Below are positions 36,433-47,241 of a stretch of 64,000 bases of DNA, piece after piece. Position numbers and translations under genes: made by a program. The DNA lies in assembly GCF_000003195.3 (NCBI RefSeq), contig NW_018396397.1, forward strand, positions 665,836 through 729,835. The letters are read 5' to 3'. The notes beneath the pieces are model-generated. The model saw only the letters and a list, made by a program, of their open reading frames with translations, searched no databases and was not told the origin of the DNA. Position 1 is the stretch's first letter, and every line of letters starts with the position of its first letter. This DNA is from Sorghum bicolor. Lineage: Eukaryota > Streptophyta > Magnoliopsida > Poales > Poaceae.

Positions 36433-36461
36433 CTTGTTCGTCGAGAGAGCTGTACGCACAC

Positions 36462-36479
36462 TCCCTACCTGGCGTGCCA
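36462..36479 (-). other. Primer-binding site of element D
   Basis: The minus strand reads TGGCACGCCAGGTAGGGA one base after the LTR end, the form seen in Tat-type elements of grasses (compare TTGGCGCGCTAGGTAGGGG beside the LTR at 49042). Confidence 0.75.
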
Positions 36480-36480
36480 C

Positions 36481-36940
36481 TGTCGACAAAAGCTGGTCGG
36501 CAGTCTACCTTGGGGTATACCCACGATAGTAGTTTATCGGTAGACGGTGCGCAAGCTACGAACTCGGTGGTGACGCAAGACACAGACAATGCTTTTATCC
36601 AGGTTCGGCCGCCGTGTGGGCGTAAAACCTACGTCCTGCGTCTGATTGTATTGGATTGTATTGAGAGAAAAATGTGTCCTAGGGGGGTCCCTTGCCCCTC
36701 CTTATATAGTCTGGAGGGCAGGGTTACAGATCTGGAAACTAATCCTAGTCGGTTACAATTGCCATAGATAGTTCGATATCAATTCCTATTCTAACCGACT
36801 AGAATCCTGCTTGATCTCCACGTCTTGTTTCCTTGCGCGAAACTCCGAGCAGTCGGATCAAGCCTCGAACTTGTCTCGTAATGGGCCAAGCCTCCTGGCC
36901 CAAGTCTTGCCGTAAGGGTATAGGGGTTTATACCCCCACA
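36481..36940 (-). repeat. 5' LTR of element D (460 bp)
   Basis: Plus-strand ends TGTCGACAAA and ACCCCCACA give TG...CA termini. Inside is a minus-strand TATA box at 36702-36709. No partner LTR is in the window because the other end of D is missing. Confidence 0.82.
36702..36709 (-). promoter_or_regulatory. TATA box of D LTR
   Basis: Minus strand CTATATAA followed by GGAGGGGC, in the middle of the 460-bp LTR. Confidence 0.7.
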
Positions 36941-37028
36941 CTACTCAATTCTTATAATTCTGAAACTATATCTAATTATCTTCGCTTGTAATTAATCTCC
37001 CTTACTCAAGTTGTGGTCTTTCCTACAG

Positions 37029-37952
37029 ATGGCAGCCCCACATGCAAGTGAGACTTTTCTGGACATGTTTGGCACTCCTACTTTGTTGTGGAGGGTGCTA
37101 AGTTTAGTGGGATATGAGGAACCACCTCAGTACAGTTGGACAGAGGCCGAGCATGCAGGATCTTTACCTTGGGTAGATGTCCAAATTATAGTTCCCCCTT
37201 GTCCAAATAACCCACAATGGCTAGGCTAGATAGTAGAGTCCGATGGTCAAACTCCTTGGGAGGGTGCCCAAGTAGTAGCTTTAGAAGTACTATTAGAAAT
37301 ATGCCAAGACTATGGGGATGAGCTAATTAATGGCCCGGCTGGATCATTTCCTAGAGTGAGTGTGACTGACACTTTTGTGTCCCAGATAGGAACTGAGCCT
37401 CTAGAGATAAGAGAAACCAAACTAGGATATAGCTCTAGCCCTGCTATGAGTGCTATGCTAGCGGTACTTAAGTTGTACTATGTACGCCAAGACACCTACA
37501 TAGAGGCCAGGCTAGCGCTCCAGCAAGCTCAAGTTGGACAGCGCAAACTGCGCAAGCGCGTGCGCAAGCACCGCAATGCCTTTAGCGATGCACAAGCTGA
37601 AATCCAAAACTATCACACCGCTTTGCAAGCCCGCTGCAACCAAGTTGAAAATGCAGTTAGAGAGCACAATGAGGCACAAGCCCGCATGATGCAAATGACT
37701 AGAGAGCGGGATGAAGCTATGCGCTTGGCTGAAAATAGAGAAGCTTCTAGAGTTAGAGCTTTGTTCCATGCTGAGATTAGAGAGGAAGAGCTGATCACTA
37801 GGATTGCTGAGCTGCAGCTAGATGTCCATCGACTAAATAATATCATAAATTCTATCCCCCACCCTGTTCCCTTTAATCATGAAGAAGCCCCCAGTGAGGA
37901 AGGTCAGGATGATGGCATAATTTCTAATGGAGAATCTGAGGACGAGATGTAA
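37029..37952 (+). pseudogene. Extra coiled-coil frame upstream of gag in element E
   Basis: A frame of about 308 codons interrupted once by TAG at 37227-37229 and otherwise open. The first 66 residues are hydrophobic and aromatic (WRVLSLVGYEEPPQYSW). After the stop comes a long Gln/Arg/Glu/Ala-rich helix, about residues 160-270, with heptad character, then an acidic C-terminus (EEGQDDG). The ATG at 37029 directly follows TTCCTACAG, a good 3' splice-site sequence. I do not recognise a domain. Frames upstream of gag ('ORF0') are reported for some plant gypsy elements of this group. A role in RNA binding or assembly would be a guess. Confidence 0.6.
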
Positions 37953-38351
37953 CCTAGCAATAATTTCCATGCTCATGTATCAGTTTCCATCTCTTTATGT
38001 AATGGACATGTAATCTGAATTTTTAGCTGAAACTCTATGTATTTGGCCTTGGTGCCCCTCCTGTGAGACTTAAGTGTGGCAGTAACTCTATGTAACACTA
38101 TGCACTTGTTGTGATGCTCCATGGTTATGTTGAGCTTAAATAATCTTCCGCAATGCCTTTAATCCTTGTCAATTGTGGCTGTGAATGATCGCGAGAATAA
38201 CCAGTGTCGTGGATGATATTCTCTTGTTGTACATGGATTATCGTGCCTTGTATTATGTGAATTTACTTCATTAAATTCCGTATGGCAGCGATCGAAATTC
38301 ATGGCAATTATATCTGTTATCCTAAACGGTCACTTGGTATGCCTTGTGCAG

Positions 38352-39452
38352 ATGGCTCGCAATACTCGCTTCGGTCACAATGAGGTGCCGCCACCACCAC
38401 CTCCTCCCCCGCCTACGCCTACTGAGCTCCTAGCAAGTCTTGTTGAGGGTCAGCGGATGCTCAATGAAGCTATGCAGACTATGGCACAGCAGAACCGGGG
38501 TGGTCGCCATGCCCGCCCAGGCGGAGAAGCGAATCAGTATAGCAACTTCAAGGATTTCCAGGACACAAAGCCGCCGCTTTTCAAGGAGGCCGTTGAACCT
38601 CTGGAAGCTGATGAATGGCTTAACACTCTCAAGCAGAAGTTCCGCTTGTTGAGGGTGACGGAAGAATTGAAGGCGGAGTATGCAGCACAACAGCTGGAAG
38701 GCAAAGCCGGTGTCTGGTGGAGCCATTATAGGACCAGCTTGCCTGCCAATGCTGTGGTAACCTGGGATCAGTTTAAAACTGCTTTCAGGAACACTTATAT
38801 TACCCAAGGCTTAATGACTATCAAGCATACCGAGTTTATGAACCTGAATCAGGGCACTAAAAGCTTGACTGAGTATCTTCATGCTTTTAATAATTTGTCT
38901 CGCTATGCTCCGGAAATTGTCGATACTAAGGCCAAGAAGCTTGCAAGTTTCAAGAGAGGATTGGGACCCAAGTTGTCCAAGAACATGGCTGGTAACAAGA
39001 GTACCTCCTTCAATGAGTTTGTGAGTGATGCATTGACTCAGGAGTACTCCAACGCCGTGTATGCCGCGTCCAAGAACCGCAAAACAGCCTATGAGGCAGG
39101 TGCTTCGCAGCCCAAGGCTCCAATGACAAGTAAAACGGCCTATCACCCGCCCAATGCTGTGACAAGGTACAGGCCGCCGCAGAAGAAGTCAAATGTGAAG
39201 ACGGGTGTTCGCAAGTCCTTCACAGTTGCTCTCCCTAGGGGTGCTACAGTTCTAGGAACTCCCAAGACTCCCCCTGATAACCGCCCTTGCTTCAATTGCA
39301 AACAAGTTGGTCACTGGGCGAGAGATTGCCCTTATCCCAAGAGGAATTCTGCAGCTGGGGGTAATAACCGTACTGGCCGAGTGCACTACACCACTGTCGA
39401 AGAAATCCCTGAAGGTGAAGTGGTCACCGCTGGTATGTTTCTTGTCAATTAA
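38352..39452 (+). CDS. gag: Gag of element E (Tekay type), one CCHC knuckle
   Basis: An open frame of about 366 codons starting MARNTRFG, preceded directly by TTGTGCAG, a possible 3' splice site. A Pro-rich run follows at residues 12-22, then the retrotransposon-gag domain at about 60-230 (EADEWLNTL, YAAQQLEGKAGVWW, FKTAFRNTYI). The zinc knuckle CFNCKQVGHWARDC is at residues 313-326. The TAA at 39450-39452 is premature for the gag-pol frame: protease follows in the same frame. Particle structural protein; this part could still be made if transcribed. In-frame upstream codons exist, but the ATG at 38352 matches the family start. Confidence 0.82.
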   Translation: MARNTRFGHNEVPPPPPPPPPTPTELLASLVEGQRMLNEAMQTMAQQNRGGRHARPGGEANQYSNFKDFQDTKPPLFKEAVEPLEADEWLNTLKQKFRLLRVTEELKAEYAAQQLEGKAGVWWSHYRTSLPANAVVTWDQFKTAFRNTYITQGLMTIKHTEFMNLNQGTKSLTEYLHAFNNLSRYAPEIVDTKAKKLASFKRGLGPKLSKNMAGNKSTSFNEFVSDALTQEYSNAVYAASKNRKTAYEAGASQPKAPMTSKTAYHPPNAVTRYRPPQKKSNVKTGVRKSFTVALPRGATVLGTPKTPPDNRPCFNCKQVGHWARDCPYPKRNSAAGGNNRTGRVHYTTVEEIPEGEVVTAGMFLVN

Positions 39453-39907
39453 AACCCTGCAGTTGTCTTGTTTGATTCTAGAGCTTCACATTCATTTATG
39501 AGTCAAGCATTCACATCTAAACATGGGAAGCATGTAGTTGATCTTGACAGTGGCAAATTTTGCATTAGTGCTGCTGGTAATCAAATCGCTACAAATCAAG
39601 TAGTGAGGGATGTACATATTGCCATCGAAGGGCTTAATTATTCAGCGGATTTAGTAATCTTGCCAGGCTTGGGAATAGATGTTATTTTGGGAATGAATTG
39701 GATGAGTAAGCATGGGGTGCTAATAGACACCTCCACGAGAGTAGTCATGTTGCGGGAGCCTGATAGCAAAGAAGCCTTCTTAGTCCAGCTTCCCAAGAAT
39801 GATGACATCCTTCACGCTGCTAATGCTATCAGACCACTCACAGTGGCAGAGATTCCTGTAGTGTGTGAATTTTTGGATGTTTTTCCAGAGGATCTGCTGG
39901 GTTGCCA
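39453..39907 (+). pseudogene. Aspartic protease of element E, active-site Gly changed to Arg
   Basis: In frame with gag after the premature TAA. The retropepsin active site reads LFDSRASHSF (DSR at 39474-39482), while the family has DSG; the codon is AGA, one G-to-A step from GGA. The second half shows VILPGLGIDVILGMNWM, the usual hydrophobic-hydrophobic-Gly strand. A one-base deletion at about 39895-39905 shifts the frame before reverse transcriptase. Cleavage activity should be lost. Confidence 0.8.
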
Positions 39908-41090
39908 CCGGATAGAGATATAGAATTTAAAATTGACCTAATTCCGGGTACCGCACCTATCTCTAGAAGGCCATATCGAATGCCACCCAATGAATTAGCG
40001 GAATTAAAAAAAAGCAATTGCAAGAACTACTAGAAAAGGGTCTTATTCGGCCTAGTTCTTCTCCATGGGGTTGTCCGGCTCTGTTTGTCAAGAAGAAGGA
40101 CAAGTCTCTACGTATGTGTGTAGACTATCGTCCGCTGAATGTCGTGACTGTCAAAAATAAGTATCCCCTGCCTCGCATTGACATCCTGTTTGATCAATTA
40201 GCTAAGGCTAATGTGTTTTCAAAGATTGATCTGAGATCCGGGTATCATCAAATCAAGATTCGACCCGAAGACATTCCTAAAACGGCTTTCTCTACCAAGT
40301 ATGGGTTGTACGAGTATCTAGTCATGTCCTTTGGTCTGACTAACGCCCCTGCTCATTTCATGTACCTGATGAATTCGGTGTTCATGCCCAAACTGGAAAA
40401 ATTCGTGGTAGTATTCATCGATGACATATTGGTGTATTCTGAAAATGCCCAAGACCATGAGGAACACCTTCGGATTGTACTCACTAGATTGCGAGAACAT
40501 CAGCTCTATCCCAAGTTCAGCAAATGTGAGTTTTGGCTGAAGAAAGTGCCTGTCCTGGGCCATATTTTATCTGAAGACGGCATTTCTGTTGACCCGTCAA
40601 AGGTGCAGGAGGGTCTAGACTGGAAGGCCCCGACTTCAGTACATGAGGTCCGGAGTTTTCTCGGTCTAGCTGGATATTATCGCCGCTTTATTCAGACTTC
40701 TCTAAAATAGCCAAGCCTATGACCAAGCTACTACAAAAAGATGTGAAGTTTGTGTGGTCCCAGGAGTGTGAAGTCGCTTTCACCGCTTTGCGTCACCTGC
40801 TGACCACCGCTCCTGTTTTGGCACAGCCGGACATTGAAAAGCCATTTGATGTCTTTTGTGATGCGTCTGGCATTGGCCTAGGTTGCGTACTTATGCAAGA
40901 AGGCCGAGTCATTGCCTACGCCTCTCGGCAGTTGAGGAAGCATGAAGCCAACTACCCAACTCATGATCTAGAGTTAGCAGCAGTTGTACACGCATTGAAA
41001 CTCTGGAGGCATTATCTGTTGGGTAATCTATGTCACATTTATACTAACCATAAGAGCCTCAAATATATATTCACTTAGCCCGAGTTAAAC
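39908..41090 (+). pseudogene. pol: Reverse transcriptase and RNase H of element E, two frameshifts and one stop
   Basis: After a frameshift at about 39900, the frame again shifts by one base in the A run at 39996-40003. The main block (40018-40710) holds the motifs [27 protein letters not shown] and the catalytic [11 protein letters not shown] (FIDD at 40414-40425, normal for gypsy). A one-base loss near 40697 shifts into the RNase H block (40719-41078) with [13 protein letters not shown] and [28 protein letters not shown] at 41076-41078, probably from CAG, interrupts the link to integrase. It would copy RNA into DNA if intact; no active enzyme is possible here. Confidence 0.85.
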
Positions 41091-42755
41091 ATGAGACAAA
41101 GGAGATGGTTGGAGTTGATAAAAGACTATAACCTGGAAGTACACTATCATCCAGGCAAAGCCAATGTTGTAGCCGATGCTGTCAGCCGAAAACAACATGT
41201 TGGACCTCTCCTAGAGGAAGGCTTCAATTTATTGCATCCTGTAGTCCTGCACAACATTGTAATCAGTTGCTCGTTAGAGAGTCAAATTATAGAGCTCCAA
41301 AAGACTGACCCTGGTATCTTCCATATCAAGAGAAAAATGCAAGAGCAAGACACCAAGCATTTTAGGGTAGATGAGAAGGGTGTACTGTGGTTTGACGATC
41401 GACTAGTTGTACCCAAAGACCATGACCTACGCAACAAAATCTTAAATGAAGCACATTCTTCCAAGTTGTCCATTCATCCTGGTAGTAGCAAAATGTACCA
41501 AGACTTGAAACCTCGTTTCTGGTGGACCAAGATGAAGAAGGAGATAGCCGCTTATGTTGCTAGGTGTGATACTTGCTGCAGGGTAAAAGCAGTTCACCTC
41601 AAACCTGCAGGTCTATTGCAACCTTTGTCGATTCTGGGTTGGAAGTGGGAAGAAATCAGCATGGACTTCATTGTTGGCCTTCCCCTTACCCAAAAGGGAC
41701 ACAACTCCATATGGGTGATTGTTGACCGTTTGACCAAGTCAGCTCATTTTATTCCTGTACATTCTACATACCGAATATCCGACTATGCTGAGTTGTACTT
41801 CTCTCAGATTGTTAGATTGCACGGAGTGCCTCGCACCATTATTTCTGATAGAGGTCCTCAGTTCACTGCCCGCTTTTGGGAGCATTTGCATTCACTCCTT
41901 GGTACAAAGTTGGTTCGCAGTTCAGCCTACCACCCTCAAACCTCTGGTCAGACTGAGCGTGTGAATCAAATCTTAGTAGATATGTTGAGGGCATGTGTTA
42001 TATCTTCCAAAGGTGCATGGGAGAAGTGGCTACCCTTAGCTGAGTTCTCGTACAATAATAGTTATCAAGAAAGTATTCAAATGGCTCCTTTCGAAGCTTT
42101 GTACGACCGCAAGTGTAGAACTCCTCTAAACTGGGTCGAACCTGGTGAAAGGAGGTACTACGGGATTGACTTTGTCAAAGAAGCCAAAAAGCAAGTTCTC
42201 ATTATCCAGAAACACATGGAAGCTGCCCAAGCTAGACAGAAAATCTATGCCGACAGAAGAAGAAAACCACTCGAGTTCAAAGTAGGTGACTTTGTGTACC
42301 TAAAAGTATCGCCCATGAAGGGTGTGAATCGCTTTGGTGTGAAAAGAAAGCTTGCCCCTAGGTATGTGGGTCCCTATCAAATTATTGAGAAAAGTGGCAA
42401 GGTAGCTTACAAGGTACAACTACCTCCAGAACTAGGATCCATTTTCCCTATATTTCATGTGTCTCAACTCAAGAAGTGTCTTCGTGTGCTCGAAGAGCAA
42501 GTTGAAACAAGAGGTCTTAAGTTGCAGTCCGATCTATCCTATGAAGAGAAGCCTGTGCAAGTTCTCGATGTCAAGGAAAGGGTTACTCGCGGAAGAGTGA
42601 TTAAACTTTTTAGGGTCTTCTGGAACCGTCAAAGCGAGAGAGATGCCACTAGGGAAAGGGAAGACTATTTAAAAGTAACTTACCCCTCCTTCTATGAAAA
42701 ATGGTACGTCTTTCAAATCTTGGGACGAGATTTTTGTAAGGGGGGAAGGCTGTAA
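41091..42755 (+). CDS. int: Integrase of element E with chromodomain-like C-terminus
   Basis: An open frame of 554 codons. The tail of RNase H comes first (VVADAVSRK), then an H2C2 zinc finger (about 41450-41580, ending CDTC), then the D,D35E core: Asp at 41664, Asp at 41847 and Glu at 41955, with 35 residues between the last two. After the GPYQIIEK region comes a chromodomain-like module (about 42520-42690, RGRVIKLFRVFW), which in this clade guides insertion toward heterochromatin. A normally aromatic position in DATWE-type sequences is Arg here, so binding may be weak. The stop codon TAA lies in bases 3-5 of the 3' LTR. With RT upstream broken, it is orphaned. Confidence 0.85.
   Translation: MRQRRWLELIKDYNLEVHYHPGKANVVADAVSRKQHVGPLLEEGFNLLHPVVLHNIVISCSLESQIIELQKTDPGIFHIKRKMQEQDTKHFRVDEKGVLWFDDRLVVPKDHDLRNKILNEAHSSKLSIHPGSSKMYQDLKPRFWWTKMKKEIAAYVARCDTCCRVKAVHLKPAGLLQPLSILGWKWEEISMDFIVGLPLTQKGHNSIWVIVDRLTKSAHFIPVHSTYRISDYAELYFSQIVRLHGVPRTIISDRGPQFTARFWEHLHSLLGTKLVRSSAYHPQTSGQTERVNQILVDMLRACVISSKGAWEKWLPLAEFSYNNSYQESIQMAPFEALYDRKCRTPLNWVEPGERRYYGIDFVKEAKKQVLIIQKHMEAAQARQKIYADRRRKPLEFKVGDFVYLKVSPMKGVNRFGVKRKLAPRYVGPYQIIEKSGKVAYKVQLPPELGSIFPIFHVSQLKKCLRVLEEQVETRGLKLQSDLSYEEKPVQVLDVKERVTRGRVIKLFRVFWNRQSERDATREREDYLKVTYPSFYEKWYVFQILGRDFCKGGRL
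42738..42750 (+). other. Polypurine tract of element E
   Basis: AAGGGGGGAAGGC immediately before the LTR start TGTAACACTCC; it overlaps the last codons of integrase. Confidence 0.8.
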
Positions 42756-43947
42756 CACTCCTAGTGTTAGCTTGCATGTTAACCATTAGCATTGCATCAA
42801 CATAAGCATCATCATGCTCATTCATAAGCATCCATCATGATCACATGACATCTTATGTATACCATGTATGATTGAATTGCTTGTGTGACTTGTTTTGAGT
42901 GACTATAATTGGTGACCAATGCATATAAGTGTACATTCTCTTCTAAAATACTTTAATCATGTTTAGAACAACATTTTGAACAAAGTTCATGTTGGATGTT
43001 TTGGCCAAAAATGCCCCTAAGACATGGTTAACCCTAGATTGACCTAGTTGACCCCCTAAACCTCTTTTCAAAGATGTTTTATGAAACTGGTGATAGAGAC
43101 CTTGCATGTAAATTACATCTAACACAAAGGTGTAGTAAATTTCATAGGCAAAAGTTATGTTGATGACTTTTTATGAAAAAGCTTGGAACACATCCAAAAG
43201 TTGCTCACAAGGCAAAAATCAGGGCTGATTTTACACTTAGCCAAATTTGCCTAAGTCTGTGACAACGCAGTTTCGAGGTAGGTCACTTGAGAGCTTTGTA
43301 GATTGAAATCCAGGCTGAATTAGACTTTGATCTTGTAAGCAAACCAGTAGATCTCATGTAGCTCTAACCAAAGGATCAAACTTGAGCCAAAGCCATCGAG
43401 TGAGCTGAGAGTAAAATGTTGATGAAAATCGGGTTTCAGACATTGCAATCGGGCGATTCAGAAAACGTTTCAGTTTGGACAGTCGCCGTCGGTCGCCGCG
43501 TGTCTGGCCAGGTGTCGGCCGTACGCCGTCGACGGCCCCTCCTGTCAGCTCCCACGACGTCCACAAGTCGCCACGCACCGAGTGGACGCCTCAGACACGC
43601 CATTCGCCCCTCCAGAGCGCCACATTGCGTCCGCCTTCGTCCTCAGCGAGCTCTGCCGCGCTTCGGCGAGCTCTCTCGGCCGCTCCTCCACGTCTTCGGC
43701 CAAGCCACTCCACCTTGACGTCCTCTACCTCGACGTCCACTTCTTTCCCTTAGCCGAGCATCGGTGAGGCCGCATTACCAACTCCGTCGCGAGCTCCACC
43801 TTGCCGGAGTTCGCAGAGATCACCGGCAACGTGGCCAAACCTCCCTGGTTCACCTCTGGCCGTGATTCTTCTTCCTATATCTTCGCCTTGAGTCGCTCTT
43901 GCTCGTCCGCAACCTCTACCATGTCGCCGTTGCCTAGGTTCACCGGC
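42751..43947 (+). repeat. 3' LTR of element E, partial (at least 1197 bp)
   Basis: Begins TGTAACACTCC after the polypurine tract. AT-rich to about 43450, then CpG-rich. It is cut at 43947 by the LTR of C; the missing end is not found in the window. The GC-rich part has several overlapping open frames on both strands which I do not accept as genes. Confidence 0.75.
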
Positions 43948-44634
43948 TGTTGGGGAATGGCCGCATCCTTCCCCCTGGTAGCGCCGAAGGATATCCTTCA
44001 CCCGAGGAACCTCCGTGCAGTTGCATGCGGAGGATCCTGAGAAAGACTGACGTTGACATGCCTCTTGTGATGTTGAGCATATGTAGGGACTGGGACACCA
44101 ACGGAGGTCTGCAGGCGAAGAAGGAAGGAACCTTCGAGCCTTCCCGTGACGAAGGATGTTCGAAGGACGCGGCGGAGGAGATAAACCTCCGGCGCATCTG
44201 AGCCGAGGAGCCTCCGGAGTGGCCAGCCCGAGGAACCTCCAGCGTGGCCAAGCCGAGGAACCTCTGACGGAGAAGTGTCGAAGGATCGGCTGCTGGGCGG
44301 AGGATACGAGCGTTCGACAGTCTGAAGCCCCAGACGAGGAGCGCGTGGAGAGCTCGTGGTGTGAAATTACACAAGTGACTTAGGGTCAGTAGACTGTGAT
44401 GTAAGAATATGCTGGAATATTCCCCCTCCGTCACGGGGCATTTCTATAATTGTCTTAGGTCGGTTTCCAAGCCCTATAAAAGGGGTGTGATACCATCATT
44501 AAAGAAGAGAGCATTCATTGTATTCACCTACTGTTGAGCCCACTGACTGTTACTTTTCAGCCTCTCACGGCACAGAGTGAGAAGGTTCTCGCTTCACTGT
44601 GTTGCTGGGGAGTGTAGTGCGCATTTTCCCAACA
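43948..44634 (+). repeat. 5' LTR of element C (687 bp)
   Basis: Ends TGTTGGGGAA and TTTTCCCAACA are inverted relative to each other. TATA box at 44475. The R-region and U5 follow up to the primer-binding site. Confidence 0.85.
44475..44482 (+). promoter_or_regulatory. TATA box of C LTR
   Basis: TATAAAAG in the context GCCCTATAAAAGGGG, 160 bp before the LTR end. Confidence 0.75.
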
Positions 44635-44635
44635 T

Positions 44636-44652
44636 TGGCGTCCACCGTGGGG
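44636..44652 (+). other. Primer-binding site of element C
   Basis: TGGCGTCCACCGTGGGG one base after the LTR end, a form common in grass Tat-type elements. Confidence 0.75.
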
Positions 44653-44671
44653 CCTCAAAGGATCACCTACG

Positions 44672-46410
44672 ATGGCTGGAAAGAGATCAAGCTCCACAAG
44701 ACCTCGGGCGGAGTGCTCTAGAAGAGGAAGGCCGAGGAGGGCCGTGCGGAGTGCGTATGCGACCGCGGAGGAGGAGGGCCCTAAGGACGAGCAACCGGAA
44801 AATGTGCAGCAAGAGACCGGCCAGAAGCCTCCTCCCACCGTGGGGCCGGCGCAACCCACGGCCACGCAAGAGCTCCAGCTACTGCAAGCGCAGCTGCAGA
44901 ACCTTCAGCAAGAGCGAGACCGGATCGCTGCCGCCTACGCCACCAGCCAGGAGGCAGCGCTGGCAGCGGCGCAAGCAACTGAGATCAGGCAGCAGCCCTC
45001 AATCTTGCAAGAAGAGATCCTTAGCATGCAACCTCCACCTCAGCCGACGATCCAGCCCGCTGTTTTACCCAGCGCTGGTCCAACGGTAAATGTGCAACCG
45101 GCAGGCTACGGTGGCATGCTGCGGAGCACATTGGACCTCCGTTCCCCTCTATCCGAAGGATTGCAGACCTCACCCTAGCCGACAGCCTACAAGCCGATCA
45201 CGCTCCCCAAGTTCAGTGGAAAAACTGACCCCGCCAATTCCTGATGAGTTTCGAGGCAGCTGTGGCTTCAGCTGGGGGGAATGAAACTGTAATGGCGAAA
45301 TCCTTTGTGATCACGGCTGAAGGAGATGCCTTGGCATGGTACTCGATGCTCAGGCCTGGGTCGATCTATTCATGGGAGAACCTTCGTGACAAGATTTTGG
45401 CAAACTTCTAAGGATTTGCTGTTGAGTCACTAACCTCCACGGACCTGTTCTAGTGTCGCCAGAGTCAAGGAGAAGCACTGCGGGAATACTTCCAAAGGTT
45501 CGAGTAGACTAAGGCGAGAGCACTCGGTGTGCCGGAGGAGGTTGCCATCGAGGCAGCTATTAAAGGCCTTCGCATAGGGCCTTTTGCAGCTCACTTGGCC
45601 AGAGAAAAGCCAGCATCCATGCACGAGCTGTACCATGAATTCGAGAAGTATTGCAGGTCGGACAACGACTACCACAAGAGGTTAGAGGACCAGAACTCTC
45701 AGAAGAAGCAGGGCAATGACAGAAACTCACAGAAGAAGAACCTTAGCTAGGATGAACGCCGGCCACAGCGAGAGGCCGGTGGGCAGATGATGAATATTGA
45801 GCAACCAAGGAATGACAAGTCGGAACATAACCGTCCACCGGCAGAACCGCGAAACTCAGAACGCAGACCCAACCAAGCCGGAGGAGGAGGTCGGAACACA
45901 GGATGGCAGAAGAATCAGAAGCAGCGGCCGCGGAAGCAATATTGTTTCTTCCATGGGGAGGAGAAGGGTCACTCCACTAGAGATTGCCCGGATGCAAAAG
46001 AGACTCAGGAGGGGATCAAGAGTACGTCAGCTCCGCAACCTCTGCCGTCGGTCGCTCAACCATGGGAGGTGAATCACACATCCCGCAGACCTTCTACCAC
46101 TCATATGTCGGAGGATCGGGCCAGCAGCAACCAGCTCCAGTTCAGCCCCAGCGCGCTAGCCTCCGCTTACTATCCCAACTTCCTACCAGCTTGGCGCCCA
46201 GCACAGTAGCCCATAGAGCATAACCTGCAACCAACCTATGCTCCTCCACGACCCCCACAGATTACATACATCGAAAACCCGCAACCCCACCAGCAGTCAC
46301 TACCTCCTCCCCCAAACCAATTACAGTTAATCCAAGCTCCACCTCCACCAAAACCCGAACCCCACCCCAACAATCAAATCGGCCCCCACACACCGCTGCC
46401 CACAATTGGG
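44672..46410 (+). pseudogene. gag: Gag of element C, riddled with TAG stops
   Basis: Starts MAGKRSSST 20 bp after the primer-binding site. The N-terminal 165 residues are basic then Gln-rich with coiled-coil character. The first stop is TAG at 45176-45178. A frameshift near 45238-45242 precedes the gag core (ITAEGDALAWYSML, LREYFQRFE, VAIEAAIKGLRIGPFAAHL), which is interrupted by stops at about 45409 (TAA), 45452, 45507, 45748 and 46207 (TAG). The Tat-type zinc element CFFHGEEKGHSTRDC is at 45943-45986. Most stops fit CAG (Gln) to TAG. It then runs through a Pro/Gln-rich linker into protease. Confidence 0.78.
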
Positions 46411-47241
46411 ATGATCTTGCCGATAGCTGGAGCGTCCTCAATGGAGTTCCAGACAAAGAAGCAGAAGAAGGACCACCTTCGACACGTCAACAATGTTGCA
46501 GTTCAGGGGCCGGTCCGCTGCACCGATTGGTCCAGAACCCCAATAACCTTCACCGAGGAAGATCTAAGGTTAGAAAGCTACCCACATACGGATGCAATGG
46601 TCATAACAGCGAATGTTGCAGGTTGGGGAGTCAGCAGGATCTTAGTAGACTCAGGAAGTTCCGCAGACATAATATTCGCCGGAACCTTCGACCAAATGAA
46701 GCTTAGCAGAAGCCAGCTCCAACCTTCGGAATCACCTTTGATCGGGTTCGGAGGAAAGCAGATACACGCTCTGGGTAAGGTCGCCCTACCTGTATCCTTT
46801 GGCACTTCAGAAAACGCAAGGACAGAATATATCACCTTCGACGTGGTAGACCTGGATTACCCATACAACGCCATATTCGGGCGGGGGTTCTTGAACAAAT
46901 GCAATGCGGCTGCTCATATGGGATTACTGTGCATGAAAATCCCAGCTCTGCACGGGGTGATCACTGTTCACGGAAGTCAGAAAGAGGCAAGGAACATAGA
47001 GAAAGCAATCTACAAGTATTTTTGGAACATAAACTCCCTGGACTCCACACAAGAAGAAGCTTGCCAGCCACCAGACATGCCAAGGGGGAAGACAGACCTG
47101 GCCGATCAGGAGGAAACGAAACGCGTCCCTCTACAGGAGGCAGTACCAGATAGGAAAGTCACCATATCCTCTACCCTTAGCATAGAGGAGCAGCTTGAGC
47201 TGCTGGACGTGCTACAGAAGAATCAGGATATCTTTGTCTAG
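46411..47241 (+). pseudogene. Aspartic protease region of element C
   Basis: An open block of 276 codons with an intact active site [13 protein letters not shown] (Asp codon 46648-46650) and the strand [10 protein letters not shown]. It ends in TAG at 47239-47241, where Trp is usual in related elements. The start given is just the beginning of the open block; the true frame enters from gag. This is the best preserved catalytic site of element C. Confidence 0.75.

Larger units (their letters stand above)
28462..36940 (-). mobile_element. D: Ty3/gypsy Tat-type retrotransposon, minus strand, truncated at its 3' end
   Basis: Minus-strand order: LTR (36940-36481), primer-binding site, gag, protease, reverse transcriptase and RNase H, a second RNase H-like domain, integrase. 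An antisense gene follows on the plus strand (28462-29772). The second RNase H and the order of domains mark the Tat lineage (as in Retand, RIRE2, Grande). The 3' LTR and the start of the antisense gene are missing because satellite replaces them at 28461. On the right, the LTR is followed by the leader of element E, into which D inserted; the 5-bp target would be CTACT (36941-36945). All pol sections carry frameshifts or stops, so it is dead. Confidence 0.82.
36941..43947 (+). mobile_element. E: Ty3/gypsy Tekay/Del-type chromovirus, plus strand, both ends interrupted
   Basis: Order: leader (36941-37028), an extra frame (37029-37952), gag (38352), protease, reverse transcriptase, RNase H, integrase with a chromodomain-like end (42755), polypurine tract and a partial 3' LTR (42751-43947). 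Gag, integrase and the chromodomain-like tail match the Tekay clade (RIRE3-like), not the centromere-specific CRM clade. Element D interrupts the leader and C interrupts the 3' LTR; the 5' LTR and the rest of the 3' LTR are not in the window. It has at least two premature stops before integrase and three frameshifts. Confidence 0.85.

Noticed and set aside
36941..43947. Element E as a centromere-specific CRM retrotransposon
   Set aside because: Expected next to centromere satellite, but gag, the extra frame and the C-terminal module fit Tekay/Del; the CRM-type C-terminal motif was not recognised.
43416..45089. Several GC-rich frames in LTRs of E and C
   Set aside because: Overlapping on both strands, Arg/Ser/Pro-rich low-complexity translations, lying within LTR sequence.
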